A stretch of DNA of 64,000 bases, taken from SZUA-365 sp034002405. Its GTDB lineage: Bacteria > Bacteroidota > Ignavibacteria > SZUA-365. Shown piece after piece: positions 35,381-45,189 of this stretch (positions within the stretch are counted from its first letter, which is position 1; every line of letters starts with the position of its first letter). The notes beneath the pieces are model-generated. The model did not search any database. It was not told the DNA's origin and was given only the letters and a program-made list of their open reading frames with translations. Position numbers and translations under genes: made by a program. The DNA lies in assembly GCA_034002405.1 (NCBI GenBank), contig JAVFAS010000004.1, positions 62,001 to 126,000 on the forward strand. The letters are read 5' to 3'.

Positions 35381-36922
35381 TCACTCCCACTCGATCGTCG
35401 ACGGCGGTTTCGAGCTGATGTCGTACACGACGCGGTTGACACCGCGGACTTCGTTGATGATGCGGTTCGAGATGCGTTCGAGCACATCGTAGGGAATCCG
35501 CGCCCAGTCCGCGGTCATGCCATCGATGCTGGTCACCGCGCGAAGCGCGATGGTGAAATCATAGGTCCGTGCATCCCCCATGACGCCCACCGAGCGCACC
35601 GGCAACAGCACGGCAAACGCCTGCCAGATATTGTCGTACTCCCCTGCCTTGCGGATTTCATCGAGAAACACATCGTCCACCTCGCGCAGTAGATCCAGCC
35701 GTTCGCGGTCGATTTCTCCCAACACGCGGATCGCGAGTCCTGGTCCGGGGAACGGATGGCGCTCGATCAGCAGCGGCGGGATCCCAAGCTCGCGCCCGAC
35801 ACTGCGGACCTCATCCTTGAAGAGCTCGCGAAACGGTTCGATGAGCGTGAAATTCATGCGCTCGGGAAGTCCGCCCACGTTATGATGGGATTTGATCGTC
35901 GCGGACGGTCCCTTGAAACTTACTGATTCGATCACATCGGGATACAGCGTCCCTTGTGCGAGAAACGCGGCATCGCGGAATTCCGCTGCTTCGGTTTCGA
36001 ACACCTCGATGAATGTCGCGCCGATAATTTTTCGTTTCTGCTCGGGGTCGGTCACACCGGCAAGACGCCCGAGAAAGAGGTCGCTGGCGTCGACGAATTT
36101 GAGAGGAATGTGGAACTGATCGCGGAAGGTCTGCACGACATCCGCGCTTTCGTTCTTGCGCATCACACCATTGTCGATATGGATGCATTGCAGCTGGTCG
36201 CCGATCGCTTCATGCAACAGCACGGCGGCAACAGCGGAATCGACCCCGCCGCTGAGTGCGCAGATGACCCGCTCGTTCCCCACGGTCGTGCGAATATCCT
36301 CGATCGCCTGCTCGATGAAGGAGCGTGGATTCCAGCCCCCGTGCGCGCCACAGATACCGTAAACAAAATTCGAAAGAATGGTCTTTCCTTCCGTCGTGTG
36401 CACGACCTCGGGATGGAACTGCACGCCGTACTGTCGTTTCGCCGCGTTGCGGATGGCACAGATCGGCGCGTTGTCCGTATGTGCGATGACCTCGAAATCC
36501 TTCGGGATTTGTGTGAGCGAATCGCCGTGGCTCATCCAGACGATGGTGTCGGGTGCGACATCCCGGAAGAGATCGGCGGAATTGTCCGGCCGAAGCGCCG
36601 CCTTGCCATATTCCCGGCGCGCGGCGGGATCGACCGCGCCATCATGATGCACGGCGATCAGCTGCAGTCCGTAGCAAATGCCAAGCAGGGGCACGCCGAG
36701 TTCGAACACCGCATGGTCGATCCGGGGAGCACCGTCATCATAGACGCTGCTCGGACCGCCGGAGAGAATGATGCCGACCGGCATCCGCGATCGCATGACA
36801 TCGAGCGCGAGATGAAACGGATGGATCTCGCAGTAGACGCCAAGCTCCCGAACGCGACGAGCGATCAGCTGGGTGTACTGCGAACCGAAGTCAACGATGC
36901 ATATCCATTCTTCGTGTTGCAT
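35381..36922 (-). CDS. guaA: GMP synthase (glutamine-hydrolysing)
   Basis: GuaA aminates XMP to GMP. The 513 residues contain a class I amidotransferase domain (nucleophile in GICYGLQ, His/Glu in QFHPEV), the ATP pyrophosphatase P-loop ALSGGVDS, and the C-terminal dimerisation domain ending [16 protein letters not shown] lies before the ATG 36922. It is followed directly by the TPR gene, and preceded by a strong hairpin that separates it from gcvH. Confidence 0.97.
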   Translation of the reverse strand: MQHEEWICIVDFGSQYTQLIARRVRELGVYCEIHPFHLALDVMRSRMPVGIILSGGPSSVYDDGAPRIDHAVFELGVPLLGICYGLQLIAVHHDGAVDPAARREYGKAALRPDNSADLFRDVAPDTIVWMSHGDSLTQIPKDFEVIAHTDNAPICAIRNAAKRQYGVQFHPEVVHTTEGKTILSNFVYGICGAHGGWNPRSFIEQAIEDIRTTVGNERVICALSGGVDSAVAAVLLHEAIGDQLQCIHIDNGVMRKNESADVVQTFRDQFHIPLKFVDASDLFLGRLAGVTDPEQKRKIIGATFIEVFETEAAEFRDAAFLAQGTLYPDVIESVSFKGPSATIKSHHNVGGLPERMNFTLIEPFRELFKDEVRSVGRELGIPPLLIERHPFPGPGLAIRVLGEIDRERLDLLREVDDVFLDEIRKAGEYDNIWQAFAVLLPVRSVGVMGDARTYDFTIALRAVTSIDGMTADWARIPYDVLERISNRIINEVRGVNRVVYDISSKPPSTIEWE

Positions 36923-36947
36923 AGGCGGCGAACATCCTCCTTGAAAT

Positions 36948-36987
36948 GCATTGACCGGATGGTCAGGTGCGACCATCCGGTCAATGC
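36948..36987. terminator. Perfect 17-bp hairpin between gcvH and guaA
   Basis: The arms 36948-36964 and 36971-36987 are exact inverted repeats with loop AGGTGC. It follows the gcvH stop on the minus strand by 16 bases and lies 26 bases before the guaA start. There is no U-tract on the transcribed side (ATTTCAAG follows), so it may be a terminator of another kind, a processing site or an mRNA stabiliser. Confidence 0.6.
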
Positions 36988-37003
36988 GGAAACGCTGCGG
37001 AAA

Positions 37004-37381
37004 TTACTTGCCGATCAAGGTCTTGTACTGTGCGGCGTCCATCAGTCCGGCGATGTCGTCCGCGTTGTCGAACGTCATTTTCACCATCCACCCATTGCCA
37101 TACGGATCCGAGTTGACGGTTTCCGGGCTCCCCTCGAGGGCGGGATTGATTTCCGTGATGGTACCGGCAATCGGGGCGATGAGATCGGAGACCGTCTTGA
37201 CCGCCTCGATCGAGCCGAAGGTATCACCCGCCGCGACCGGGCGCGCTTCGGGAATATCGACAAACACGACGTCTCCGAGTTCACCGGCCGCGAATTCCGT
37301 AATGCCGACCGTGGCCACACCGTTGTCGATCTTCACCCATTCATGGGAATCGGTGTACTTGAGATCTTCCGGGAAATTCAT
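37004..37381 (-). CDS. gcvH: Glycine cleavage system H protein
   Basis: GcvH carries the aminomethyl intermediate on a lipoyl arm in glycine cleavage. The 125 residues are the usual length, and the lipoylated Lys62 sits in GSIEAVKTVSD. Genes for P, T and L proteins are not in the window, so the carrier is separated from its enzyme partners. It is 36 bases downstream of accC and probably shares its transcript, an uncommon but plausible grouping of swinging-arm proteins. Confidence 0.95.
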   Translation of the reverse strand: MNFPEDLKYTDSHEWVKIDNGVATVGITEFAAGELGDVVFVDIPEARPVAAGDTFGSIEAVKTVSDLIAPIAGTITEINPALEGSPETVNSDPYGNGWMVKMTFDNADDIAGLMDAAQYKTLIGK

Positions 37382-37417
37382 ACCTACGCTCCTGAAAATG
37401 CTTGAAGGATATCACGT

Positions 37418-38752
37418 TTATGAAAACGTCTCGAGAAAATGCGTATCGAAATCGCCTTCCCGAAACGCCGGGTGTTGCATGACCTTTCGGTGGAATGGCA
37501 GGGTGGTGCTGATCCCCTCGATCACGAATTCATCGAGCGCTTGCACCATGCGGTCGATGGCTTCGGCGCGGTTTGCTCCGCGCACGATGAGTTTGGCGAT
37601 CATGGAATCGTAGTACGGAGGAATGCGATATCCCTGGTACGCGTGGGAATCAACACGAACACCGAATCCGCTGGGTTGATGCCAGGACGAAATCAATCCC
37701 GGCGACGGTCGGAAATCCTTGTCCGGGTCCTCCGCGTTGATGCGGCATTCGATGGCATGCCCCTCCGGCAGGCGGAATCCCTCCGCGGGAAGTCTCTCTC
37801 CGGCCGCGGCGCGAATTTGTTCGCGGATCAGATCGACCCCGGTCACCTCCTCGGTTACGGGATGTTCGACCTGAATACGCGTGTTCATTTCCATGAAATA
37901 GAATTTCTGATTGCGGTCCAGCAGGAATTCGATCGTGCCGGCGCCTTCATAGTTGATGCTTTTCGCCGCGGCGACCGCGGCGTCACCCATGCGCTGGCGC
38001 AGTTCGGGGGATACCGCGGGCGAGGGGGATTCCTCGATCAGCTTCTGGTGGCGCCGCTGTATCGAGCAATCGCGCTCACCGAGATGGACGACCGTGCCGT
38101 GCTGGTCGCCGAGAACCTGGATCTCCACGTGGCGGGGCTTCTCGATATATTTTTCGAGATACAGATCACCATTGCTGAAGGCGGATTCGGCTTCCGCCTT
38201 CGCCATGCGGAACTGTTTTTCGAACTCGTCGCGGCCGCGGACAATGCGCATGCCCTTGCCCCCACCACCGGCCGAAGCCTTGAGAATGATCGGAAATTCA
38301 ATGTCGCGGATGATCTCCAAGCCTTCATCGAAAGTCTGTACCAAGCCGTCACTGCCTGGAACCGTCGGAACCTCCGACGCACGCACGGTTTCCTTCGCGA
38401 GGGATTTGTTTCCCATGCGATGGATCATGTCCGGTGTTGGACCGATGAATTTAATGCCGGACTCGTTGCAGATCTCGGAAAACGATGCGTTCTCGGCAAG
38501 GAAGCCGTATCCGGGATGGATGGCGTCAGCCCCTGTGATTTCGGCCGCGGCCAGAATGCGGGGGATATTGAGATAGCTCTCGCGTCCCGCGGGCGGACCA
38601 ATACACACGGCCTCGTCCGCGAAGCGGACATGCAAGGAATGTTCGTCCGCCGTCGAATACACGGCGACGGTTTTGATACCCATCACGCGGCAGGAGCGGA
38701 TGATCCGCAGCGCGATTTCGCCACGATTGGCAATCAGGATTTTGGAAAACAA
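37418..38752 (-). CDS. accC: Acetyl-CoA carboxylase, biotin carboxylase subunit
   Basis: AccC carboxylates biotin on BCCP in fatty-acid synthesis. The 444 residues show the N-terminal [13 protein letters not shown], the ATP-grasp glycine loop [12 protein letters not shown], and [14 protein letters not shown]. The start is a TTG at 38752 with GGAGG seven bases before it; the family-typical N-terminus begins right there, so no ATG start is available. It lies in the order efp-accB-accC-gcvH on the minus strand, 41 bases after accB. Confidence 0.96.
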   Translation of the reverse strand: MFSKILIANRGEIALRIIRSCRVMGIKTVAVYSTADEHSLHVRFADEAVCIGPPAGRESYLNIPRILAAAEITGADAIHPGYGFLAENASFSEICNESGIKFIGPTPDMIHRMGNKSLAKETVRASEVPTVPGSDGLVQTFDEGLEIIRDIEFPIILKASAGGGGKGMRIVRGRDEFEKQFRMAKAEAESAFSNGDLYLEKYIEKPRHVEIQVLGDQHGTVVHLGERDCSIQRRHQKLIEESPSPAVSPELRQRMGDAAVAAAKSINYEGAGTIEFLLDRNQKFYFMEMNTRIQVEHPVTEEVTGVDLIREQIRAAAGERLPAEGFRLPEGHAIECRINAEDPDKDFRPSPGLISSWHQPSGFGVRVDSHAYQGYRIPPYYDSMIAKLIVRGANRAEAIDRMVQALDEFVIEGISTTLPFHRKVMQHPAFREGDFDTHFLETFS

Positions 38753-38793
38753 ACGGGGTCCTCCGGCAGATTCGGCATGCGGATCAAAGGTGG

Positions 38794-39261
38794 TCAGGAC
38801 GGATCGATCAGGAACAAGGGTTGGTTGTATTCCACCGGTTGCGCGTTTTCCACGAGAATCTTCACGATCCGGCCGGCCATGTCCGACTCGATCTCGTTCA
38901 TAATCTTCATCGCTTCGATGATGCAGAGAACCTGGCCGTTGCCCACCGTATCGCCCACCGCGGCGAACGGGGCCGCATCCGGTGAAGAGGCGCGATAAAA
39001 CGTGCCGACGATCGGTGAGCGAACCTCATGATACCGCGAGGCCGATGTCTCTTCGCCCGCGGCGGCCGCGGGTGTCGGAGGAAGCGGTGCGGGAGCAGCC
39101 ACCACGGGTGCGGCGGGCACCGCGGCGGTGGTCAATACCGATGGTTCCGGTCCGAAACTCCTCGTAATGCGCAACCGCATGCCATCCTCCTCGATTTCGA
39201 GTTCGGCGATCTGTGCGTCGTTGACGATTTTGATGCATTTCCGGACAAACTGTAGATCCAT
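38794..39261 (-). CDS. accB: Biotin carboxyl carrier protein of acetyl-CoA carboxylase
   Basis: The protein has 155 residues. The N-terminal ~45 residues are charged, followed by a Pro/Ala linker ([15 protein letters not shown]) and the biotinyl domain with the biotin Lys at residue 119 in IEAMKIMNE. It pairs with AccC encoded directly downstream and with AccA/AccD elsewhere. It is preceded after 49 bases by efp, a gene order seen widely (efp-accB-accC). Confidence 0.96.
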   Translation of the reverse strand: MDLQFVRKCIKIVNDAQIAELEIEEDGMRLRITRSFGPEPSVLTTAAVPAAPVVAAPAPLPPTPAAAAGEETSASRYHEVRSPIVGTFYRASSPDAAPFAAVGDTVGNGQVLCIIEAMKIMNEIESDMAGRIVKILVENAQPVEYNQPLFLIDPS

Positions 39262-39310
39262 GGCAGCTCCGCGGGTTTGGTGAGGCCGAAATGAAGGAAA
39301 GACACGGCGA

Positions 39311-39871
39311 TTATTTCACGCGTTCGAGATACGCGCCGGTGCGGGTGTCGATTTTGAGCCGTTCCCCCTGTTCAATGAACAAGGGAACGTTGACCGTCGC
39401 ACCGGTCTCGACCACGGCACGCTTGCTTCCTCCCTGCGCGGTGTCGCCACGCACGCCTGGCTCGGTCTCCGTCACTTCCAGCTCCACCGTAATCGGGAGT
39501 TCGCCACTGATGGGTGTCTCTCCGTCCATCAGGATCTCGCAGACCTCCCCTTCCTTCAGGAAACGCACGGAATCGCCGAACGCCTCACCGGAGACATGGA
39601 TCTGGTCATAGGTTTCCTGGTCCATGAAGCAGAGATAATCACCCTCGGGATACAGGTATTGGAACTTCCGCCGATCGATACGGACGACATCGACATTTTC
39701 GCCGGGACGGAATCGCTGCTCGAACGCGGAGCCGGTGCGCATGTTGCGAAGTTTGGTCTGTACCATCGCACCGCCCTTGCCGGGCTTGTGATGCCGCCAT
39801 TCGACGATCTGGTGCAAGTCACCATTAAAACGGATGATCAGACCGTTTCGAAAATCAGTTGTGGAACCCAT
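39311..39871 (-). CDS. efp: Translation elongation factor P
   Basis: EF-P relieves ribosome stalling at polyproline. Counting from ATG 39871 it has 186 residues, normal for the family, with the tip loop KPGKGGA and Lys32 at the modification position. The three-domain layout (KOW, then two OB folds, the last ending [16 protein letters not shown]) is complete. An upstream in-frame ATG would add 19 residues and is not needed. A promoter 58-86 bases upstream supports this start. It leads the acc operon. Confidence 0.96.
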   Translation of the reverse strand: MGSTTDFRNGLIIRFNGDLHQIVEWRHHKPGKGGAMVQTKLRNMRTGSAFEQRFRPGENVDVVRIDRRKFQYLYPEGDYLCFMDQETYDQIHVSGEAFGDSVRFLKEGEVCEILMDGETPISGELPITVELEVTETEPGVRGDTAQGGSKRAVVETGATVNVPLFIEQGERLKIDTRTGAYLERVK

Positions 39872-39928
39872 AAAACTCTGTTGTGATACGCGTGAAGTGA
39901 TGGAGTGTTGAATAGAAATCGAATTCAT

Positions 39929-39957
39929 AAGTTAGAGCGACAGGGCAATAAAGTCAA
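39929..39957 (-). promoter_or_regulatory. Promoter of efp-accB-accC: TTGACT-N17-TAACTT
   Basis: On the minus strand TTGACT (39952-39957) is separated by 17 bases from TAACTTATG (-10 at 39929-39934). It has the same -35 and spacing as the rpsU promoter in this window. The start codon lies 57 bases downstream. Confidence 0.6.
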
Positions 39958-40077
39958 GATGCCGCGAATGGTGGCGGGCGACCAGGCATGCGGCGTTCCC
40001 GGCCGGCGGGATGTGCGAACCCGTCTGGACGTCCGCGCACGATGGGCCCGCGCCTGTCGGATCCCCCCGGTGTGCAG

Positions 40078-40106
40078 TTTCCCTGTCACGGGGAATTCCG
40101 TATCTT
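40078..40106 (+). promoter_or_regulatory. Weak candidate promoter for the lipoprotein operon
   Basis: TTTCCC (40078-40083), 17 bases, then TATCTTG (from 40101) lies 33 bases before the first gene. The -10 resembles TATCTTTG before rpsU; the -35 is poor. Confidence 0.3.
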
Positions 40107-40138
40107 GCTGATCGTATGAAGCGAGACTGGACAACCTG

Positions 40139-41146
40139 ATGCACCGTATCCCCACTCATCACGCCCTCGTCACTGGATGCGTTCTCGCGGTCATGATGCT
40201 GCTTGCATCGTGTGGTAATGAAGACCGTGGCGTCCCAAAAGAAGAAAGCGGCGAACCGAATACCCTCCCCGCCGAGGTTGTTCTGTATCGCGAAGCGCGG
40301 GAGACCTTTCTTCGGTGGGCGGATGCGTTTTCTCCAACGCCCGATCTCGAACACGCCTTCCCGCTGCTCAATGCCGCGAGTCGGCGACGCTTGCGCGAAC
40401 AGGGAGTCACGGATGCGCGCTCCTTCGCGGACTGGTTCCTGCGTCAGGCCTCGGCGCAGCGTCCCCCGTTTCATTACACGTTCTCCCGCTTCGACCTTCT
40501 CGATATCGACATGCAGGACACGAATCGTGCGGTCATCACCGCCACGTTTCTCGTGCACATCCATCAGAGTTCTTTCGAAAGTGTGGGTTCGTTCATTCTC
40601 CGCCGTGAACGAGGTCGGTGGACGGTACCCTTCGTCAGCGGCAACAGTTACGAATCCGGGTGGTGGGAGAAGGAAAAGAACTTCGCCATGCGATTGACCG
40701 AGGAAGGCCTCGCGCGACTGACGTCGTCGCGCCTGTCTCTGTCGATGCGCTATCCGGTCGCCTGGGATATCGTCAGTCGCGATCGCGCACGCATTCCGAC
40801 CCAGCAGAACGCGCTCCCGGGAATGGAGATCCAGTACATCGATCCCGCCACGCTTTCCCCCATTGCCTTCGCGCGGATCGCGATCCTTCCCGGGCCACTT
40901 CCCGATTCCCTCCGCGTCCCACCCGACTCGACCGCGCCGTTGCGCCTGCTGCGGAGCGAACGGATCACGAATGATCTCGGCACGGCGGTCGATGGGGAAC
41001 TGCGGGTGCTCGCCGATCCTTCACAGGACCGATTCCTCCTTTTTTATTCCGGCGTGGATGCAGCCGTCGCGGAATACGCCCGCTTCGCCGAGACGTTTGC
41101 CGCCATGCGAAAGTCCCTCGCTTCAACGTCCGAGGTAGTGCCGTGA
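40139..41146 (+). CDS. Lipoprotein of unknown function, first gene of an envelope operon
   Basis: This 335-residue protein has a lipoprotein signal (VMMLLASCGNED, Cys near residue 26). Residues ~50-165 look like an NTF2-like or SnoaL-type fold: a helix-rich start (LRWADAFSPTPDLEHAFPLL), then strands (RAVITATFLVHI, FESVGSFILRRERGRWTVP). The C-terminal half is beta-rich (LSLSMRYPVAWDIV, DGELRVLADPSQDRFLLFYSGVDA) and resembles a PsbP-like/Mog1-type domain. Both fold suggestions are inference. It overlaps the next gene by 4 bases (GTGA). Confidence 0.75.
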   Translation: MHRIPTHHALVTGCVLAVMMLLASCGNEDRGVPKEESGEPNTLPAEVVLYREARETFLRWADAFSPTPDLEHAFPLLNAASRRRLREQGVTDARSFADWFLRQASAQRPPFHYTFSRFDLLDIDMQDTNRAVITATFLVHIHQSSFESVGSFILRRERGRWTVPFVSGNSYESGWWEKEKNFAMRLTEEGLARLTSSRLSLSMRYPVAWDIVSRDRARIPTQQNALPGMEIQYIDPATLSPIAFARIAILPGPLPDSLRVPPDSTAPLRLLRSERITNDLGTAVDGELRVLADPSQDRFLLFYSGVDAAVAEYARFAETFAAMRKSLASTSEVVP

Positions 41147-42048
41147 TCGTTTTCCGTCTCGTCCTTGTGCTCTTTCTCTTCGCCGGGATGACCGCGTGCA
41201 GTTCCGAACGCAGCCCCGACCGGGTACCCGAGGAACGCGCGGCCACCGAACGACCCGCACACCAGGCGCAGGCCCCTGTCCCGTCGGCGCCGCGCGGGGA
41301 TCCGGAATTGAAACAGCACCTCCTCGCCGAGCTCGAGGATATCCGCCGTGAGAACGGTGCCGGAGATCGGAGCTCGGAAATCCAGACGCTGATCACGGAA
41401 CTGTCGGCGCTGACGCGTGTGCTGGGAGTGACGGCCCGGACACTTGATCGCGACGGATCGTTCCGCGCGGATATTGAAAGTGAACTCCGCAAATTCTCCC
41501 AGACGGCGGAGCGGGAAACCGGCGATGCCAGACGCATCATGAATGCGATGACGGGTGTCTATACGATGTATGCCCTGCTCGCGAAAATGCGATTCGTCGG
41601 AAATACCGACCGGCAACAGGAGATTCAGGAAATCCATGACGAAACCATCGCCGCGATGCGCGGCGACACCCCCGCGGTCAAAGCCGCGGCCGCGATCGCG
41701 GATGCCTGTTATCTGCTTTCAAGCATGATCATCCGGGATATCGATTCCGAGCACCGCTATGACAAGGCCTTCGAGCAAATCGACCACCAGTACGAGCAAG
41801 GAGCCTCGGTCGCCGAGAAGCAGGAGGATACGTTCATCAACGGGATGTTCCGAACCTTCGAGGTTTCGCAACTGTGGCTTCTTTCCATCAATCCGAAGGC
41901 GACCGCGGTGATCACCGACCTCAATGGTGGTGTGCAGGAGGACAGCGCGAACGCGACCAATCTTGGCATGCAGATGGGTATCGCCGCGAAATACCTGTTT
42001 CAGATATCGTATCTGATCGCAAGCGATACCGTACAACTGACGCTGTAA
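41143..42048 (+). CDS. Second lipoprotein of the envelope operon, all-helical
   Basis: The protein has 301 residues and starts at a GTG overlapping the previous stop. The lipobox is FAGMTACSSE. After a Pro/Ala/Glu-rich linker (about residues 25-50) the rest is helical, with repeated acidic/basic heptad-like segments (HLLAELEDIRRENGA, RDGSFRADIESELRKFSQTAERE). I recognise no family. It is presumably anchored in the outer membrane facing the periplasm. Confidence 0.75.
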   Translation: MIVFRLVLVLFLFAGMTACSSERSPDRVPEERAATERPAHQAQAPVPSAPRGDPELKQHLLAELEDIRRENGAGDRSSEIQTLITELSALTRVLGVTARTLDRDGSFRADIESELRKFSQTAERETGDARRIMNAMTGVYTMYALLAKMRFVGNTDRQQEIQEIHDETIAAMRGDTPAVKAAAAIADACYLLSSMIIRDIDSEHRYDKAFEQIDHQYEQGASVAEKQEDTFINGMFRTFEVSQLWLLSINPKATAVITDLNGGVQEDSANATNLGMQMGIAAKYLFQISYLIASDTVQLTL

Positions 42049-42057
42049 ACTCTGCGC

Positions 42058-43041
42058 ATGTCGGACGTTTCCCTGCATACCATCTCGCTGCGGACGCAGC
42101 AGGACACATGGGAGTCCCTCCGTTCCGCGAGCGTCGAGGCAACGGTGTTTACCAGTGCGCGGTGGCTGACAACCCTGGCTGCCGTGTTCAACCGGGACCC
42201 GGCGGCTCTCGTCGCGATGCGCGGTGATCGATGTCTCGCGGGCACACCGTTGCTGACCCACCAACGTGGTCCGCTTCGAGTCGCGGCGCCCCTCCCCATC
42301 ACGCTCTACGCGGGAATCGTCCGTACCCCGCTGGCAACCGAGGCACTCGTCCCACTCCTCGCGGCGATCGAACAGCGGTACCATTTTGTCTCCCTTGGCG
42401 CGCGCTGGTCCGACGAGGATCATCGAATCCTGCGTACGCGAGGGTGGATCACGCGGAGTCGGCAGACCTTGCACGTTCGACTTGGCGATTCCCAGGCGGT
42501 TTGGGAAGGATACAGCCAGTCATTGCGGCGCAAACTTCGCCATATACCCGACGGAGGATTCGTGCTTGATCACGATCCCTCCACCGCCACGATCGTCGCC
42601 ATGTTCGAACAGAGCTACCGTCGGCATGGCGTGCGTCCGCCCCTCCCCCCTTCGGCACTCGAACGATGGCTGCACGAGCTTCGGGAGTGCGGACTCGCGC
42701 ATTGCTTTGCCGCATTGCATCCAGACGGGCGTCCCGCGGCCGTTCGTGTGGTCCTCCGTGACGATGCGACCGTCTACGACTGGCTCGCGGGCGCGGATCT
42801 CGCCGTGGCGCCCTCCGCCTCGCATTGGCTGGTGCATCACATCCTCGAGCGATTCTCCAGCCAGGGATGCACGCTTTTCGATTTCATGGGTGCCAACACG
42901 CCCGGAGTCGTCGACTTCAAGCGCGGTTTCGGTGGTACTGCCGTACCCTACATGGACGCCGAGTGGTACCGGCCGACACTGCTGCGTCATCTCGATGCCA
43001 TGCGGCATCGGGGCATCCGGCTTCGACGAGGACTGCGATGA
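42058..43041 (+). CDS. FemAB/GNAT-like acyltransferase
   Basis: This 327-residue soluble protein has two related acetyltransferase-like halves, as in FemX/FemAB-type and related GNAT proteins. The signals are SYSQSLRRKLRHIPDGGF-like basic patch, PPSALERWLHEL, then CFAALHPDGRPAAVRVVL and LFDFMGANTPGVVDFKRGFGG in the last strand-loop-helix. Family members attach amino acids or acyl groups to peptidoglycan precursors or glycans; the substrate here is unknown. It starts 9 bases after the second lipoprotein and overlaps the receptor gene (ATGA). Confidence 0.75.
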   Translation: MSDVSLHTISLRTQQDTWESLRSASVEATVFTSARWLTTLAAVFNRDPAALVAMRGDRCLAGTPLLTHQRGPLRVAAPLPITLYAGIVRTPLATEALVPLLAAIEQRYHFVSLGARWSDEDHRILRTRGWITRSRQTLHVRLGDSQAVWEGYSQSLRRKLRHIPDGGFVLDHDPSTATIVAMFEQSYRRHGVRPPLPPSALERWLHELRECGLAHCFAALHPDGRPAAVRVVLRDDATVYDWLAGADLAVAPSASHWLVHHILERFSSQGCTLFDFMGANTPGVVDFKRGFGGTAVPYMDAEWYRPTLLRHLDAMRHRGIRLRRGLR

Positions 43042-45098
43042 CGCGCGGCGCGATGCTCTCCCTCCTCCTGTTTCTTCACGGTGCCGCCGTGGCACAAGTG
43101 GATTCTGATCACGTGCCACCAGACTCCGTGGAAATTCGCCCGGTCGCCATCGGTGACAGTCTTCGCCACCCGCCCGCGGCAAGTGCCACTGTTTGGTCAA
43201 AGGATTCCGTGACGCTGCTCGAGTATCATCACGTCGGTGAAATCGTCGCGCATCACCCTGGCCTGATGCTCTATCATCTGGGCAATTACGGTCAACCAGC
43301 GTGGATCGGACTCGGTGGTTCCCTTCCCTGGCAGAGTACGGTCAGCGTCGATGGAATCGTCTCGGATCAGCTCCCATCAGGAGTCCCGGATCTCTACCGA
43401 TTTTCGACCGAGGACGTCGACCACTTCACGGTCTATCCTCAATACCAGGCGTTCTGGCACGGAGAAGCTGGAGACCTGCTTGCCGTTGGACTTCGGAAAA
43501 CCGAATGGCACGCACCGCGGCCGATCACCCGCCTTCGGCATACCGAGTCGGCGAACGAATATCTGTATACGGACGGGATGTTCACGCTGAATCCGTCACC
43601 GCACAGCAATGTGTACCTGGCACTCACGCGGACATCCATCGGCTCATCCTCCAACAACAATGCCGCGCGCTTCGCCAACACCCGGCATGAGAGCTGGAAC
43701 GTGCGTGCCGCCTACCGGTACCGGGTCAGCGACGTCCTCACACTGTCGGGCGCGACACAGTACAACGACGATCTTACCTTGCTCAATGGCGGCGTGCGCG
43801 GGGAATTCAATCCGCAATCCGCGACCGCTCCGTACGTCTTCGAACCCGAGGGTGCGGGTGAATTTTCCACCTGGGCCTTCGATCCGAAAGCCGCCGAACT
43901 GGTGAATGCCACGATGTATACCGCTGGCCAGCATTACCACCTCGAGCTGGGCACCCACCTGCAATGGGATACGGACTCGGTGCAACTCACCCGCGTGCGT
44001 GTGATCATCGATTCCGACGTACGCCGCTTTCGTGACAATGCCGGCGAAGTGAATCCGGACCTGACACTCGATGCACCACAATTGAATCTGACCGATCACT
44101 GGACGCTGTACCGCGGTGTACTCGATCACGAAACCCATCTCGGGTGGGCGGATTTGGAGTTGCAGGGCTCATTTGGCGGCTTCCAGCTCACGATGGGCGG
44201 CGCATCACTCGACGATGCCGATGTCATCGCGCATGCTCGCGGGAAGCTTGGTCTCACGCTCGGTCCGGTCGCGCTCGCGGGGTTCGGACGTCTCGACCAG
44301 CGCTTCGGGAGCAGTACGGTCTCGTTTGGTGCGGGCGCGGAAATTCCGATCGGAGCCGCGACGATATGGGGAGGCGCCTCGTATTCCGCCCGGCCACGGT
44401 CCCCGCTCGAGCGGGAGTATTCCGGACCACAGGTCATGGTCATCGGCGATCGCACGACGGATCTCGACAAATTCGCCGTGGCGGAAGGTGGTCTTCGGTA
44501 TGGATCGGCAGCACTGACGCTCGATGTGCGAGGATTTGCGAGAAACGAATCCAGATATACGAATATTTCCGGAACGGTCTTCACCGATACCGTGCTCGGC
44601 CGCTCCCTGATGGTTATCGAGGAACTTCCCGGAGGAAACTCGCACACCGTGTTCGGAGGAAGCGCCGATGTCCGGCTGCGACTGTGGCGACTGCATCTCG
44701 ACCAGCAGGTGTCATTCCTTTCCGACGAACAGGGAACGCAATGGCGCGTCGCGCCGGATCTCACGTATGGCGCGGAATTGTACTATCGCGGTGGACTGAT
44801 CGAAGGGACGCTGGATCTGCGCGTTGGAGCCCGCTACACATATCTCTCGCAGTTTCAGCCACTTCTGTACCTCGCACGGGCGGGTGTTTTTGTCACGAGC
44901 CGGATCACGCACGAGGCACTCCGAAGTTATACCGACATGCACCGGATCGACGTCTTCCTGTTCGCGACCATCAAGCAAACAGCAACCCTCCACCTGTTGC
45001 TGCACAATGTCCTCGACGCCCGGAGTATCACGACAGAATTCCATCCCATGTTCGACCGGTCATTCCGACTCGGTGTGGACTGGGTTTTCAGCGATTGA
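43038..45098 (+). CDS. TonB-dependent receptor-like outer-membrane protein with plug domain
   Basis: The protein has 686 residues. A signal peptide ends near AVAQV (residue ~20). Residues ~50-140 resemble a TonB plug (VTLLEYHHVGEIVAHHPGLMLYHLGNYGQPAWIGLGG, STVSVDGIVSDQ). The rest is an outer-membrane beta barrel ending in an aromatic last strand (SFRLGVDWVFSD). A clear N-terminal TonB box is not obvious, so it could also be a barrel of the putative-porin type with a plug. The start ATG 43038 overlaps the acyltransferase stop; larger upstream frames are shadows. Confidence 0.78.
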   Translation: MTRGAMLSLLLFLHGAAVAQVDSDHVPPDSVEIRPVAIGDSLRHPPAASATVWSKDSVTLLEYHHVGEIVAHHPGLMLYHLGNYGQPAWIGLGGSLPWQSTVSVDGIVSDQLPSGVPDLYRFSTEDVDHFTVYPQYQAFWHGEAGDLLAVGLRKTEWHAPRPITRLRHTESANEYLYTDGMFTLNPSPHSNVYLALTRTSIGSSSNNNAARFANTRHESWNVRAAYRYRVSDVLTLSGATQYNDDLTLLNGGVRGEFNPQSATAPYVFEPEGAGEFSTWAFDPKAAELVNATMYTAGQHYHLELGTHLQWDTDSVQLTRVRVIIDSDVRRFRDNAGEVNPDLTLDAPQLNLTDHWTLYRGVLDHETHLGWADLELQGSFGGFQLTMGGASLDDADVIAHARGKLGLTLGPVALAGFGRLDQRFGSSTVSFGAGAEIPIGAATIWGGASYSARPRSPLEREYSGPQVMVIGDRTTDLDKFAVAEGGLRYGSAALTLDVRGFARNESRYTNISGTVFTDTVLGRSLMVIEELPGGNSHTVFGGSADVRLRLWRLHLDQQVSFLSDEQGTQWRVAPDLTYGAELYYRGGLIEGTLDLRVGARYTYLSQFQPLLYLARAGVFVTSRITHEALRSYTDMHRIDVFLFATIKQTATLHLLLHNVLDARSITTEFHPMFDRSFRLGVDWVFSD

Positions 45099-45189
45099 CA
45101 ACGCGCGACCGGCGTACGCCGCGGCCCGTCACGATCGAATACCTGATATTTCACAGTCCCCTCGGGGACACACATTTCTGGAGGAATAC

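Noticed and set aside
45096..45120. TTGACA before the PLP enzyme as a promoter
   Set aside because: No TA-rich -10 follows at 16-20 bases; the region reads GCCGCG there.
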